From positions 81,400,793 to 81,464,792 of the forward strand of contig OX235273.1 of assembly GCA_944472155.2 (NCBI GenBank): DNA of 64,000 nucleotides, read 5' to 3'. The translations under genes and the position numbers were made by a program. Shown one piece after another: positions 10,471 through 21,632 of this stretch. Position 1 is the stretch's first letter; the number at the start of each line of letters is the position of its first letter. Source of the stretch: Trichobilharzia szidati. Taxonomy: Eukaryota; Platyhelminthes; Trematoda; Strigeidida; Schistosomatidae. The notes beneath the pieces were generated by a model that saw only the letters and a list, made by a program, of their open reading frames with translations, searched no databases and had not been told where the DNA came from.

Positions 10471-10617
10471 ACTGAGATGTGTGTGCCAAAACTGCTATGA
10501 ACGCTGGTGGACTCATTACAAATTAAAGGTTAATAACTTTACGACTCACCAACAAAATGATTCAAGAGCTAAATAAAACTATTATTCCATTATGTCATCC
10601 AACTATTAGCTACTGCT

Positions 10618-11423
10618 ATTCTAAAGAATAGGAGCCCAAACCGAAACGACCTATGAACGCACAAATGACCTTGAGAAAAAATTAGCGGACTGTGTTGTTT
10701 CTAGAAGTAATTATGGATGCTCTACACCTTTTGCGTTGTGAATTCACTTCAGATCTTGTTTTTGATTACTGTTTGGATAAGAGACTGATTGCAAGGTCAA
10801 AAATTTGTTAGTGTGGAGGCAATATGCGTATACAAAAATGCACAAAGTCCATTGATGGCTTTATGTACAGGTGTAATGAGTGCAGGAGGAGAAAATCAGT
10901 TCGAGAGAGTATGTCCTTTTCTTCTTAGTTTACAGATTGCCTATTATCCAGCGCTTAGTGCTGCCTGGGACCAGTGTTCACACAGACGAATGGAGCAGTT
11001 GCGGTCAATTGTCGAATCTCGGGTATATTCATCATGTAGTCAATCACACAGACGGTTTTCGCAATCCTTTGCATGGAACTCATACTAATTCAATCGAAAG
11101 TTTCTGGAGTCACCTGAAAAAAACGGATTAGATTGGTGAATGGATCTAGAAATCCAATGATATACACTTATCTTGATGAGTTTATGAATAGAACTTGGTT
11201 TAACATCAGTATGAAGACACCTATGAGAAATTGGGAGCTTTTTTGCAACATATACGAGAACGTTATCCATTGTAACTATTTTTTAACATTGCATTACTTT
11301 TATATAAACGATTTTTACAATTATGCGCCATTTTTTGAGCCTTCTGATTGGTCGAAGTTGTCCTTGACAGGGTCATTTGTGCGTTAGTAGGTCGTTTCGG
11401 TTTTGGCTCCTATTCTTTAGAAT
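10618..11423 (+). mobile_element. Merlin DNA transposon, deletion derivative (copy 2)
   Basis: Duplicate of 7744-8549 with the same inverted ends. It arose by segmental duplication rather than by a second transposition, since the flanks are duplicated as well. Confidence 0.85.
10713..11131 (+). pseudogene. Merlin transposase remnant (copy 2)
   Basis: Same broken transposase as 7839-8257, with the same early stop and the same internal deletion, so the damage predates the duplication. One visible difference is MQEEKIS in place of MPEEKIS at the start of the C-terminal frame. Confidence 0.85.
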
Positions 11424-12284
11424 TGCCATAACTGCATATCAAACTTTGAAGATTAGTTCTGCGTAAACCTTGAGACAAGGCATCTAAGTTCATCATCATC
11501 ATCGAGAAATCATTTTCTCCATATATTAATAGATTCATTCATAGTTTCAGTGGTGCATCAACAAGGTACCAGACATCAAAGCTGACTGACCAGTTGAAAG
11601 AACATGAGTTCTGTGAAATTTTCTGGGCAAAGTAAATGAATACCAGTAATTACGAAAGTCTAGCCTCTAGACTTCCGACAAAATACTTAAGATTAGTAAA
11701 CATCAGTTATGTAATCGATTTGATTTTTGAATATAAGACAAGGATATAATATTTTCCGAACAGTTAATTAAGCTATCATAGAGTCTGTCATTAATACTGA
11801 CTAAACTCTCCTATGTTTGGACCTTGAAGATGTTTGTAAAGGCTGTCTGAAAGTTGAAGAAGGTTACTTCATATAAATTCATCTATTTAGCTGGTGGAAA
11901 TACGAATTTATCCACAATTTCATGTTGCATAAGAAGAACATAAAATTAAAAGAAAAATTAAATTCCTCAGATTCTGACTTCATTCATTTTACAACATGTG
12001 ACTCACCTCAAAAAACAGTGATATTTAACTAATCTTACTTAAATTGATTTCGACTAAAATGTAGACGTCTACTTGAATATTCCATCAACTGCTTGTTTGC
12101 AAACTATAGCTAAATATACTCTTATCTGTATGTAGACACTACTTTTCATAAGAAGACCTTAACTCCTGGTACTTTTTCTCTTGTTATCAGAAATATATTA
12201 GGCTACATTCTTTTTATTTTAAAACATTAATTTACATTGTCTTCCCCCCACACACACATACACACACAATTTTCTAATAGATTT
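11424..12284. other. AT-rich spacer of tandem unit 2
   Basis: Copy of 8550-9408 with small changes, for example around 11521-11533. Confidence 0.5.
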
Positions 12285-12688
12285 TGACTAGACACTAGTA
12301 GCTAGTGTGATGTGTCTAGTTCTTTCTTTGGTGCAGACTGAGCTCGATCAGTCAGTCATGTTTCCAATGTGGCCATCATTCTAGGTAGCTCGCCATCAAT
12401 GTGCAAATTGATTTGATGATATTAGATGTTTGAAGGCAATCAGCAGGAACCCTTGCTTGCACTAGGTTTCGTGCTAGTTGACACTCACCAGTCAGCAAGG
12501 CGTATCTGCAACCTTGAAGGAGCTCTGAGATTCGAAACCGCATCACTCAATGCCGCCTGCTGTCAGAGATGTTACCATTGAGCTATTCAGGCTCGCGATT
12601 GACCTCTTGTAGGAGTGTAGTGGGTATTTCCATTGGACACTAGTAACTAGTGTGGCACCTCTAGTCGTTTCTTTGGTGCAGACTGAAT
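12285..12688 (-). repeat. SINE-D (copy in unit 2)
   Basis: Duplicate of 9409-9812. Confidence 0.75.
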
Positions 12689-12922
12689 TTAATCCTTACA
12701 AACCAACTATTGAAAAATATTCAAGTGTTGGTTTGTAGGGATTTGATTGGTTACAGGATTTTCATCATGAGCTGACATCAGTTAGAGAACCATTGGAAAA
12801 CCTGGGAGTATTGGACAGCTGTTTCGTCCTAGTTTGGGACTCTTCATCAGCACGCACCCCGGGATTCGAACCCAGGACCTTCTGGTTACAAGGCGAGCTC
12901 GTATACCAATTAAGCCACTAAT
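12689..12922 (-). repeat. SINE-C, subtype C1 (copy in unit 2)
   Basis: Duplicate of 9813-10046, with the same C3 to A change in the hammerhead core. Confidence 0.85.
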
Positions 12923-13305
12923 GCTCGCCACTAACTTGATACAGGACGGAGTTTCCTGGAGTTCTAGTGGGAAGTCGCGACCAGTGAGGTCCATCCAGTC
13001 AAGTGTGAGGACGGATATCTCACCATTGACATTTGTTGGTGGTCACGCTGAGTGTATTACGAATTGATAGAAGTTAGAATTCATGGGATGGTCATTGAGG
13101 AATCGGGTCCCAGTGGCTGAATGGTATACGAGCTACCCTTGTAACTGGAGGGTCCTGTGTTCGAACCATGGTGGTGGGTGCATACTGTCGATGATTCCGA
13201 AACTAGACTGAGGAAACAGCTTTCTTGCAGCACTCCTGAGGTGGTTTTCAATGGTTTTCCAACTATAATCAATCTGTGATTCACTCGTAAATACAATTCT
13301 ATGTC
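12923..13305 (+). repeat. SINE-C, subtype C2, right boundary of duplication
   Basis: tRNA-like head GGGTCCCAGTGGCTGAATGG with B box GTTCGAACC, then a C2-type body. Its first part equals the 10047 copy. After 13004 it diverges (GTGAGGACGGATATC), so it is the parental copy at the right edge. Confidence 0.85.
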
Positions 13306-14159
13306 GACTATGTCTCGTTTTTCTGTTCTCCTTTCCAAACCAGACAGTTCATTTTCTGTGGTAACCTGACCTTAAGTTAAATTATGTCATGAGATGGATG
13401 TCATCCCTTAACCATAGAAAACAAGATAGTACTAAACAAATTTCTCATCCCACTTTGATACTTTTAAGCAGTGAACATCCGAAACGTCAAACCTTAGAGA
13501 ATAAAGTTCATGGATTTTTGTATTGCAACGATGAACCATCTCGCCTAGTAGAGCAAAGACTCTGGATTCCATCCTTGATACGATAGGGGGTGCTCAGTAC
13601 GGAATAGTCGGAAAATAGAACGAAGTGGCTGTCAAATACTTCTTCGTTTAAGTAACTTGGAATAGTTATGAAACCAACTTAGAAATCAATGAAATGCCTG
13701 AAATGAAAAATTTTGAAATGTAATGCATCTAAATAGTAAACATGAGCCTGTCAAAGTTGCACTATGTGTGTTTATTTTTTCTACCGTGTAAATCCGTCAC
13801 AAAAACAAGCATTAAAGTTCATGAGAAGAGAAAAATCTGAATTAATTCTCACTACTTTCACCTTTATCCACATCTTAAAATATATGAAACTATGATAAAA
13901 TTAACCATTGATTTGCATTACTGACATAAATGTCTACATAGGTAAAAAAAGTCCTTTGTTTCTACTAGGAAGTGAACCGGAAGCTATAAGGCTTATTCAC
14001 CCTAATAGGTCAACTTTGATGTTATTCATCAGAAAAGCGGTTAAACAACCAAACTATGGATAAAGATGTGTTATAACAAGTAGATAAAAGGGTAGAAGGT
14101 CTTGAATTCAGGGATAAAATATTATTTGACTAGGTTACATTGATAGAAGGCATTATGCT
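13306..14159. other. AT-rich, unrecognised short ORFs
   Basis: A 65-codon frame at 13389-13586 has no recognisable motif. Nothing else was found. Confidence 0.4.
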
Positions 14160-14412
14160 ATTGTTATTATTTCCTTTAGTTCCTAGAGGAACATAGTGCT
14201 TCAGCCGCACGTCTCCGTTGCGTTCGGTTCTTTGCCAACGTTTTCACCTGGCTCCACTTCTGCCCACATGCTTTCATCTCCTCTTCACATGACCTCCTCC
14301 ATGTCACCCTAGCACTGACGACCAACTTGCTGCTTCCCGTTCGGGTTCCACTCGACGGCCTGTCTAGTGATGTCACTTGGTGGTTTCCTCAGAGTTTGGC
14401 CAAACCAATGCC
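14160..14412 (-). mobile_element. RTE-like LINE, 3' end only
   Basis: The complement encodes the C-terminal end of an RTE-type protein (RVTWRRSCEEEMKACG.KW, then RRRAAEALCSSRN) and ends with AACTAAAGGAAATAATAACA. It belongs to the same family as 45.05, 51.42, 55.41 and 57.24 kb. Confidence 0.8.
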
Positions 14413-14600
14413 AATAGAAGGCAAAATGAAACAATATTATTTATCGCATGACGTTTCTGCTACATTTGGTGAATATGCTTATGGACATTGTATTACGCTG
14501 CAAATATTGTCTGACAAATAATGCTATATCTCTTAGTGCTTTCTCAGAAGGACAAATCTTATGATTATAGAACGCAGGACAAATCTTAATTGAATTCATC

Positions 14601-14704
14601 GTGTTCTCTGAGCTGGTTGATTCTACATTGAAACCTGAACTGACGATGTTGTTCCAGAAGGATGACGAAAGCTTGGCAGTTATATCAACCAGCTCAGAGA
14701 ACAC
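14601..14704 (+). mobile_element. 104-bp element with 20-bp inverted ends and hammerhead
   Basis: The ends are perfect inverted repeats, GTGTTCTCTGAGCTGGTTGA (14601-14620) and its complement (14685-14704). Between them lies a hammerhead-like motif. Relatives are at 37645-37786 and 43965-44030. No coding potential was seen. It may be a PLE tail derivative or an independent mini-element. Confidence 0.7.
14640..14674 (+). ncRNA. Hammerhead motif P2 (copy 1)
   Basis: Core CUGACGA at 14640-14646 and GAAA at 14667-14670. Stem II pairs GUUG and UCC on the 5' side (one bulged U) with GGAUGAC on the 3' side. Stem III is the short palindrome AAGCUU. The following base is G where a non-G is expected at the cleavage site, so this copy may be inactive. 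Confidence 0.5.
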
Positions 14705-14751
14705 AAATAATTCCAAGTCATCCACTCGAGGTAAAAATTTCCTCCCTTATT

Positions 14752-14983
14752 TTTTTATTTCTTCACGTTCCCAGTGGAACATAGGGCTTCAAGCTACAGG
14801 CTTGAAGTTTCTGTAGCAGTGTTTACTTTTACAGGGTGGGGTTGCTAGCCTCATGCCCAACCTTTCCTCTTTACCAGTCTTATTACTGGCTTAGCGAGGT
14901 AAAGGAGTTCGTCGGCCGGGGATCGAACCCCGGACCATGTGCATGGTCGGCGAGCGTCCTAACCGCTATGCCACCGACGCACT
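14752..14983 (-). repeat. SINE-A with target duplication
   Basis: Complete minus-strand copy. On the complement it begins with the tRNA-like head and ends TTCCACTGGGAACGTGAAG plus A/T. The 11-bp duplication CCTCCCTTATT is at 14741-14751 and 14984-14994, so the boundaries are certain. Confidence 0.95.
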
Positions 14984-15179
14984 CCTCCCTTATTACAGAT
15001 CTTTAATTGCAGAAAATTTTTTTCACACTTTAGTAAATATAATATAAGGCGAAACAAATGAATTTATATTTTTATTATGACTGAAAAAATGAAGTAATTG
15101 TTGCCCCTAGATTCCATTGCAACTTTAATGTTACTATGGGGTTTGCTGAGTCTTTAGAACCATTAAGATGTTTGACTTA

Positions 15180-15390
15180 TATTAGTGGTGGAATGCCCGC
15201 CAACCTTATATGTAGTCCAGCGCCCTATATCCAACCGACGCACTTCTAAATCTGTCCTAGTTCGTGGTACAGTAAATAGGGAAGACTGGGTGTGAGGTTA
15301 ACAACCTTAGCCCGTAAAAATAGGGCCATTGTGATTGTTAATTCAAAGCTTAGAAAGCTTGATGCTCTATGATCCACTCGGAACCCAAGA
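15180..15390 (+). repeat. SINE-A, degenerate
   Basis: GCCCGCCAACC, a worn B-box region, GTGAGGTTAACAACC and GATGCTCTATGATCCACTC follow the SINE-A order with many changes. Confidence 0.6.
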
Positions 15391-15414
15391 GGAATGACTA
15401 CTTAAATATAATTT

Positions 15415-15585
15415 TTATTACAGATTGACTCCACGCCGTATTTTTTAGTACTAGTATGGAATTTTCAGCATGTGATAACGGTAGCCCAAATTTTGCAGGC
15501 TGACCATAGATATCGGCAGATGATCAAACCCCGGACCATGTTCATGGTTGGCTAGATTCATAACCGCTGTGACACCGGCGAAAAA
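15415..15585 (-). repeat. SINE-B with LINE-like tail
   Basis: On the complement, a tRNA-like head, GATATC and GGTCAGCCTGCAAAATTTG, then a tail with CATGCTGAAAATTCCATACT and TACGGCGTGGAGTC. This tail matches the CR1-like LINE 3' ends at 6.41-6.49 and 39.73-39.80 kb. Confidence 0.75.
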
Positions 15586-15639
15586 CACATTTTCCAACTA
15601 TACATGACATTCCTATAACGATGACATTCACATAAAGCC

Positions 15640-15870
15640 ATTGAATACATCCGCGCTTTGGAAGTTCGGGTGATAGAATGCTCTCCAACTATGCACATGA
15701 TTCCGAGTTCAACTCTCGGCAGATGCACCACTAAACCAACTGATGGGGAGGTTAGAAGTAAGGTTAGCAACCCACTTCCATAAAAGAACACCACCTTCAC
15801 TGAACCTTTAAAGACTGAAGCTCTACGTTCCACTCGAAACGCAAAGGACTGAAAGAAAAAAACTGGATTA
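15640..15870 (+). repeat. SINE-A, degenerate
   Basis: GAATGCTCTCCAACTATGCA, a B-box-like GAGTTCAACTC, GTTAGCAACCC and GAAGCTCTACGTTCCACTC mark an old copy. Confidence 0.6.
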
Positions 15871-16070
15871 ATTAGTTGAGTGAATATTTTCTACTTTTTA
15901 AACAATTTCTTTGACAATTCAATATTCAGAATTAAAATAGTTACTTGTAATACATCAACTTGCGGTTTAAGTAAATAAACTCTAGCAATTTAAATGCCAC
16001 ATATTTTCGATTCCGACAGTGACACGCTCAAATAGCTACGACCACATATTGGCTATTAACTATTACAAGG

Positions 16071-16335
16071 TGATCACGGATTGATATCGGCTAGAGAGAC
16101 ATTGAAAACTAGCCACAGGCAGTACTGACAGACAGCCATGTCGTCAGCCTAGTTTGCGAATCATTGGAAGTACGCACTCACATGAGGGGTTTGAACACAG
16201 GACCTTCCGGTTACAAGGCGAGCTAGGTCGTATAACATTCAGACACTGCGACCCAATTCAATGGCCAAAGAATTCTCAAACTCGAAGAAACCAATCTAAT
16301 TTTTACAAACCAACTATAGAAAATTTAACTATTAC
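16071..16335 (-). repeat. SINE-C, subtype C2
   Basis: The complement has the head GGTCGCAGTGTCTGAATG, a B-box-like GTGTTCAAACC and a C2 body. The tail reads CTCTAGCCGATATCAATCCG. Confidence 0.75.
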
Positions 16336-16509
16336 TTAGATTTCACTGTGAACTGAAATTAGTCTCGAGGTTTTCAAAAATCTAGTTTCAGACACCTCAG
16401 TTTATACATAATATTTTTCCAAGTCAAACAGTTTGTTATTTCCCTTCCAAAGAGAGACGTTTTACTCATGAATCTCTTTATTCATATGCTACTCAAATAT
16501 TTTTAAAAT

Positions 16510-17240
16510 CAAAAGGAACAATAATAGCTTTATTTCAAACAGCACTTTTGATAAATAAAAAAAGTATGGAATCTTCAGCATGTATAAAATATCGCTTCTA
16601 ATTTTCTAATTACATAATACAGGGGCATTTACAGTGATAATATTGTTAAATAAGAGTGTGAACATAAAATTAAAATTCGATTGAAAATATTAACAACAAT
16701 GTAATAATGAAAAAAGAATAGAAAGTACAGTTTACTTAGCGTTATGAAATAAGTTGGTAGTGTCCTGTCTCACATTTTTCCCATCAAATAAAATGCATGC
16801 CAAATAAGGTAACGAAGATCATTTTATACTTAATTGTCTGAGCATACAGTGTTCAACAGTTGCTTCTAGTCCTATCTGATGAAATGCAAGTAGAGAAATG
16901 TGTATATAGAGGATGCTGAGAGTCCGACAAGATAATATTTGCTAGTTTCTTGCGGGAATCCAAGTGTCTATCTGCAATAGTATTAACAAGTCGGTTTAGT
17001 AACACCTCACTTGCTCCACTGACGGCTTGTAATGCCCTTCGCAGTATAACAAAGATTTTTTTAAGTAGCTCAACACAGATCAAGTGCGGGGAAAAGTAAA
17101 CAAGTATAGGCAGATAGAATAGAAGAATTAACAAGCCGTAACAATAAGGACTGAGTGATACCAGATAGTCTTAACTTCCTTACATGGAACGTCCAGCGAA
17201 ATATCTTCCTGGAAACTAACATCATCGGGGGTTGTGGAGT
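16510..17240 (-). mobile_element. CR1/Jockey-like LINE, 3' part
   Basis: Complement of the same family as 5.65-6.49 kb, ending in a GAAATAAAGCTATTATTGTT-type tail at about 16510. The coding part is at 16853-17134. Confidence 0.8.
16853..17134 (-). pseudogene. LINE reverse transcriptase, C-terminal part
   Basis: A 93-codon frame with LLKKIFVILRRALQAVSGAS, IADRHLDSRKKLAN and SDSQHPLYTHFSTC. These correspond to LLKKDYVILHRTLKTVSRAS, VTDRHL and DYEHPPLYPQLQPC in the better copy at 60.40-60.97 kb. It lacks the catalytic blocks. Confidence 0.8.
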
Positions 17241-17324
17241 GGGGAAAAACAGGAAAGAGGATCACAGGAAATACGCAATCCGACGTATATAACTTTTATT
17301 TGACATCAATATTTCTTTTTTGAT

Positions 17325-17500
17325 TATAGTTTGATTCCACACCGTATTTTTGGTACAAGTATGGAATTTTCAGCATGTGATATCGGCAGCCTAAATTTTG
17401 CAGGCTGACCATAGATATCAGATATGCGTCGGCAGGGGGTCGGTTCCCGGACCATGTGCATGGTCGGCGAGAGTCCTAACCGCTGTGCCGCCGACGCATC
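17325..17500 (-). repeat. SINE-B with LINE-like tail
   Basis: Complement: tRNA-like head (GGCACAGCGGTTAGGACTC), GATATC, GGTCAGCCTGCAAAATTTAG, then CTGAAAATTCCATACTTGTA and TACGGTGTGGAATCAAAC. This is the clearest example of the SINE-B tail. Confidence 0.8.
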
Positions 17501-18329
17501 AAAAGTATCAAATTTAAAATTTACTTTCATCATATATACTGCAGGAAATATTTTATTTGTTAAAGTTTAAGTCTGAAGTATGTGTATTTGCTCATCCATT
17601 CTGTCATGAGTGTATTTAGCATACTGGAATGCAATAATAATAAAAATCATTATCGTACACTTCTGCTATATTTAAAGTTAAGTTTTACACTTTACTTCCG
17701 GTTATCGTCCTTCATATACCTCACTGACTGAGATTTTTTACCTGGATTACCTGTATATAAGGTCAGTATGCCTCACAAAAAGAAAAAGAAATTAAAGGAT
17801 CAATGAAAAGTATGTTTTCTACCTCCAATAATATGCATGCATACTGTTTCTTTTTTTTGGTATTTTGTTAGAAAGGTAGAGAATAGAATTTATGCAATAA
17901 ATTATCGCTTATTGTATTGTTTGACTTACTTTCTATATAGTTGAAAATAATACAAAGTGAATTTAGAATCAATCAATATGAAGCGGAATAAGTAACAAAA
18001 TTTTGCTGATTCAACTGAATGAACATATACGATGCCAAAAAAAGAGGGAAAAATTGGTCACAAAAGAACATAGACAGCGAAATTGTGTCATTCTTATAGA
18101 GAGAGGATATTAGTTAAAGTTTAGCTGCTGGTCTTTCAACTTTGAAGTGATAAAAATACTAATGAAAAAAAATAATAATAATGATAATTAGATGAATGAA
18201 TTTTGCGCTGAATAAAAATATCCGAAAGAGATAAGAAACTATACGGCATTGTGATAAGAGCATTAGGAGAATTGTGAACTTTGACAGAAACTGAACAATG
18301 CAACAATAACAGACACAATGGATGGGCAG
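17501..18329. other. AT-rich, nothing recognised
   Basis: Short overlapping frames on the minus strand (18136-18368) are low-complexity. Confidence 0.45.
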
Positions 18330-18556
18330 AAGAAAATGACCATCAGGTGACATCGTATGCCAGGCCATATCTCGACAAGGAGCTTAAATGGAAAACAGCG
18401 AGCTGGAAATCCTAGGGTGATATGGGGGAGATTGTGTCAGAAGGAGATGAGAGCTAATATGCAATCGTGGATCCAGTTGAGGAGGACTGCAGAGAACCGG
18501 ATGAACTGGAGATATGCAGCTGAAGCTGTGTGTTCGATTCGGAACCCAAGGGAATC
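18330..18556 (+). mobile_element. RTE-like LINE, 3' end only
   Basis: Encodes GKQRAGNPRVIWGRLCQKEM and AENRMNWRYAAEAVCSIRN, the C-terminal end of the RTE-type protein. It ends GGAACCCAAGGGAA and joins a SINE-C directly. Confidence 0.75.
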
Positions 18557-18957
18557 ATATATTCAAGTATTAGTTTTGTAGGGATTTTGTTTAATTGCAT
18601 GGAGGATTTCATAATGAGCTGACATCAGTTAGAGAACCATTGGAAAACCTGGGTGTACTGGACAGCTGTTCCGTCCTAGTTTGGGACTCTTCAGCAGTAC
18701 ACCCCCGCCGGGATTCGAACCCAGGACCTTCTGGTCACAAGGCGGGCTCGTAGACCATTAAGCCATTGGGACCCGATCCAATGGTCCTTGAATTCTAACT
18801 TCTGCCAATTCACGACATAGCGCGACCATTTCGCAGTGTCTTCTCCGATGAGTTACTGCCTCATCTTCAACCTGCTGTACCCTACTGGTCACGGCTTCCC
18901 ACTAGAACATCAGGTTAACTGCCTGAATAGGGCCAGTCACTAGTGAGCATCAGATTA
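18557..18957 (-). repeat. SINE-C, subtype C1, full length
   Basis: Complete minus-strand copy. The complement reads: 5' extension (CACTAGTGACTGGCCC), head (GTCCCAATGGCTTAATGG, GGTTCGAATCCC), hammerhead segment, then tail (CCTACAAAACTAATACTTGA). It carries the best-paired hammerhead of the SINE family in this window. Confidence 0.9.
18651..18704 (-). ncRNA. Hammerhead motif in SINE-C, near intact
   Basis: Minus strand. Stem I is GGGUGUACUG with CAGUACACCC, 10 perfect pairs. The core is CUGAAGA (18688-18694). Stem II is GUCC/GGAC with loop CAAACUA. Stem III is ACAGCUGU and the cleavage triplet is GUC. The only core lesion is GGAA in place of GAAA (A13 to G), which should impair cleavage. Stem II and its loop closely resemble the Smα hammerhead. 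Confidence 0.7.
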
Positions 18958-18959
18958 AT

Positions 18960-19012
18960 TTTCAAGTATTGGTTTTGTAGGGATTTTGTTTGACTGCATG
19001 GAGGAATTATAT
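18960..19012 (-). repeat. SINE-C, tail fragment
   Basis: Repeats the first 50 bp of the neighbouring copy (TTCAAGTATTGGTTTTGTAG), then stops. Confidence 0.7.
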
Positions 19013-19732
19013 ATGTAGCAATTACTGTCAGACGGTTCAAACCAGATGTGTTAACTTAGATGTAAGACAGTGATCGATCCCACATTACCTTGATGAGTAT
19101 ATTTACCAACGTTTTACAGTCTTACTTCTTCATCTAGTCTTCTATATCTTCTATTTTGTTTGAAATATTACCGTTTTATCTGAATGTTGGTCAGCTTATT
19201 CTTCTTGCTATTGCAAAATATTTTTCGTAGTTACATAACTCGTTATATCCACATTCTTTTTTCAGTGAGTCTTTGTTTCTATTCAAAAATGTAAAAACTC
19301 TGCATGTTTTGCTCGACTTCATTGAAATCCCTTCCTGTTAGGCTTCAATTATCTTTTCAATGTAACATGAATTTCATTGGTTTAACAAGACAATAGTTTC
19401 ACACTATTGTATTGTATTACACTTCATTACATCAATTTTACTCTTTAATAGGCCTATCTTTTCCCCCTATGCATCATCATGTGTCGTTTAGTTAACATTT
19501 CTACTGTCTGTGTTTTTCTTACAAGTGAAATGTAACAAGCGAAAGAGAGAAAATTTGATATTATGCATTTTTTTATTCTCTTATTCAACTATCCGTTTTA
19601 TCCGTTTCAGTTCATATTAATGGTCTAAAAGTATTATATGCATATTAAATAGAGTATATCTAGGGAATGAAACCCTTGGAAAAATAGTTAGCTACTTTTT
19701 TTAATGTTTTAATGTGATGTAATGAATAATGC
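19013..19732. other. AT-rich, nothing recognised
   Basis: No supported feature. Confidence 0.5.
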
Positions 19733-20819
19733 TTATTTGAATGAGGCATTTTGAAGACAAATTTCGCGAGATCATTTCGTCACTTCGTGGCTTTTTAACA
19801 ACCGCTTTACAACCAACATGGTACACAACAATAAAATAAAATGAAATACATGAAAATTACTCAGTTATATAAAACAAAAGTACATACTAATGACCAGTTA
19901 TATTTATATAGGTCAAGTAGTCAGTTCATGGTAGGCGAAGGTTGAAGTCTCTTGTTTTCTGTACACATAGTTTAGAGTGTATGTGATTAATTCAAAGCGC
20001 TTCCATCACCTTCAGTAACCTTGAATTCGAATTATGTGAAACAGTCATTAATATTGATTTTGTAACCTGACATTAATAAGTGCTTTGCAGTGGACGATGA
20101 TGGTGGATTTCAATTCAGATTAATTGCATTGAGATTTTCTATGTGTTTTAATGACCATTTTGGAACATGTTCTTTTCAACGACATAGGAACATTCTATTG
20201 GTTCTACCTATGTAGGTGTCACCTCAAATGCAGGTGAACTTGTAGATGCAGTTTGATGTAGAGTCCATAGAATTTCTTCCTTTAATCGTAGGTACAGGGA
20301 TCGAAAATGTTCGAGATGTGACGGGAAGAGATGCAGCGTAGAATGTGCGTTTGATGGCTGACCGAAGTCTTTGAGCTGTCAACTGCATAATTTGATCACT
20401 CTTGAATGGTAGGTTAATAAAGATAGCTTTCTTTGGTACAGAAGCTGTCTTTTCGAGATGTGGTCTATCCCTACTGTGACAATTGATAAAGTTTTCTGGA
20501 TAACCATTAGTTAATAAAATCGGATGTATATGTTGAAGCTTATCCATCAATGTGTCGCTCGTAAATATTTTGTGGGCCCTTGAAAACTATGTGTACAAAA
20601 ATAACAGACTTCAACCTTCGCCTACTATGAACTGACTACATGACCTATATAAATATGATTGGTCATTAGTATGTAATTTTGTTCTATATAGCTGAGTAGT
20701 TGTCAAGCATTTTATTTTATTATAGTGAACTAGTCATGTTAGTTGTAAAGCGGTTGTGAAAAAGCCACGAAGTGACGAAATGATCTCGCGAAATTTGTCT
20801 TTTAAATGTCTTATTTAAA
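19733..20819 (-). mobile_element. Penelope-like foldback element
   Basis: Arms 19733-19974 and 20583-20819 are reverse complements over about 240 bp with scattered mismatches. Between them a minus-strand PLE fragment encodes the end of the reverse-transcriptase region and a GIY-YIG endonuclease. The architecture matches 2.04-2.41 and 25.45-26.91 kb. Confidence 0.85.
19985..20550 (-). pseudogene. Penelope-like GIY-YIG endonuclease fragment
   Basis: An open frame from 20550 to 20224 contains ILLTNGYPENFINCH, KAIFINLPFKSD and SNCIYKFTC, the region just before and at the start of the endonuclease. After one stop, the same frame continues with GDTYIGRTNR, the YIG strand with its catalytic Arg, and KEHVPKWS. 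PLE endonucleases usually have the CxYxFxCxC..xYIGRT layout. The reverse-transcriptase catalytic blocks are absent. The upstream and downstream stops show it is dead. Confidence 0.8.
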
Positions 20820-21049
20820 TTTATCAAAGGGAATAATTGTTTTACTAATGCATAGGTTTTAAACAACGAAAAGTCTCGTACATGCAAACTCCTTAGTAAA
20901 TCTAAATGAAGCAGCAAGTGAAAGAATCCCAAAGTTATAATAACTTGATCTTATTGTAATAGGTTACTCCATGTTGCATAAAAGTAAAATATTTTGGATA
21001 ATCAATTATTGCAAAACACTTGTCTTACTTGACGGAAGTAACCTTTCAC

Positions 21050-21320
21050 GCATTTGACCACGGATTGATTTCAGTTATAGAGCCATTGAAAACTAGCCAC
21101 ACGAAGTACTGCCAAACAGCTGTTTCATCAGTCTAGTTTCGGAATCATCGGTAGTACGTACCCAGCGCAGGAAGTTTGAACCCAGGACCTTCTGCTTACA
21201 AAGCAAGCGATCTCGTATATCATTCAGCCACTGGGACCCGATTCCTCAATGGCCAGCCCATGAATTCTAACTTCTACCGATTCGTGGTTTAGCGCGACCA
21301 CCAACCAATGTCGTAGGTGT
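21050..21320 (-). repeat. SINE-C, subtype C2
   Basis: Complement has the head GGGTCCCAGTGGCTGAATG and C2 body. It is placed head to head with the plus copy that follows. Confidence 0.8.
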
Positions 21321-21324
21321 GACA

Positions 21325-21632
21325 TCCATCCCAACACTTGGTGGTCACGCTAAATGCGTCACGAATTGGTAGAAGTTAGAATTCATGGGCTGGCCATTGA
21401 GGAATCGGGTCCCAGTGGGTGAACGGTATACGGGATCGCTTGCTTTGTAAGCGGAAGGTCCTGGGTTCGAATCTCCTTTAGTGGGTGAGTAATGCCGATG
21501 ATTCCGAAAGTAGGCTGACGAGACAGCTGTCTTGCAGTCCTCACTGTGACTGGTTTTCAAAGGTTCTCTAACTGATATCAATCCGTGGTCAAACTCGTTA
21601 AAACAAATTTAATCCTTACAAACCGACTCTTG
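21325..21632 (+). repeat. SINE-C, subtype C2
   Basis: Head GGGTCCCAGTGGGTGAACGG with B box GGTTCGAATC, body with GCCGATGATTCCGAAAG, tail AATCCTTACAAACCGACTC. With 21050-21320 it forms a large inverted pair. Confidence 0.8.

Larger units (their letters stand above)
10103..12978. repeat. Tandem duplication, unit 2 (2.88 kb)
   Basis: Second copy of the 7229-10102 unit, with the same order and orientation of elements. Confidence 0.93.

Noticed and set aside
20760..20805. Hammerhead in the PLE arms at 19.76 and 20.78 kb
   Set aside because: GAAAUUUGUC fits the 3' side, but no CUGANGA box or stem II could be drawn.
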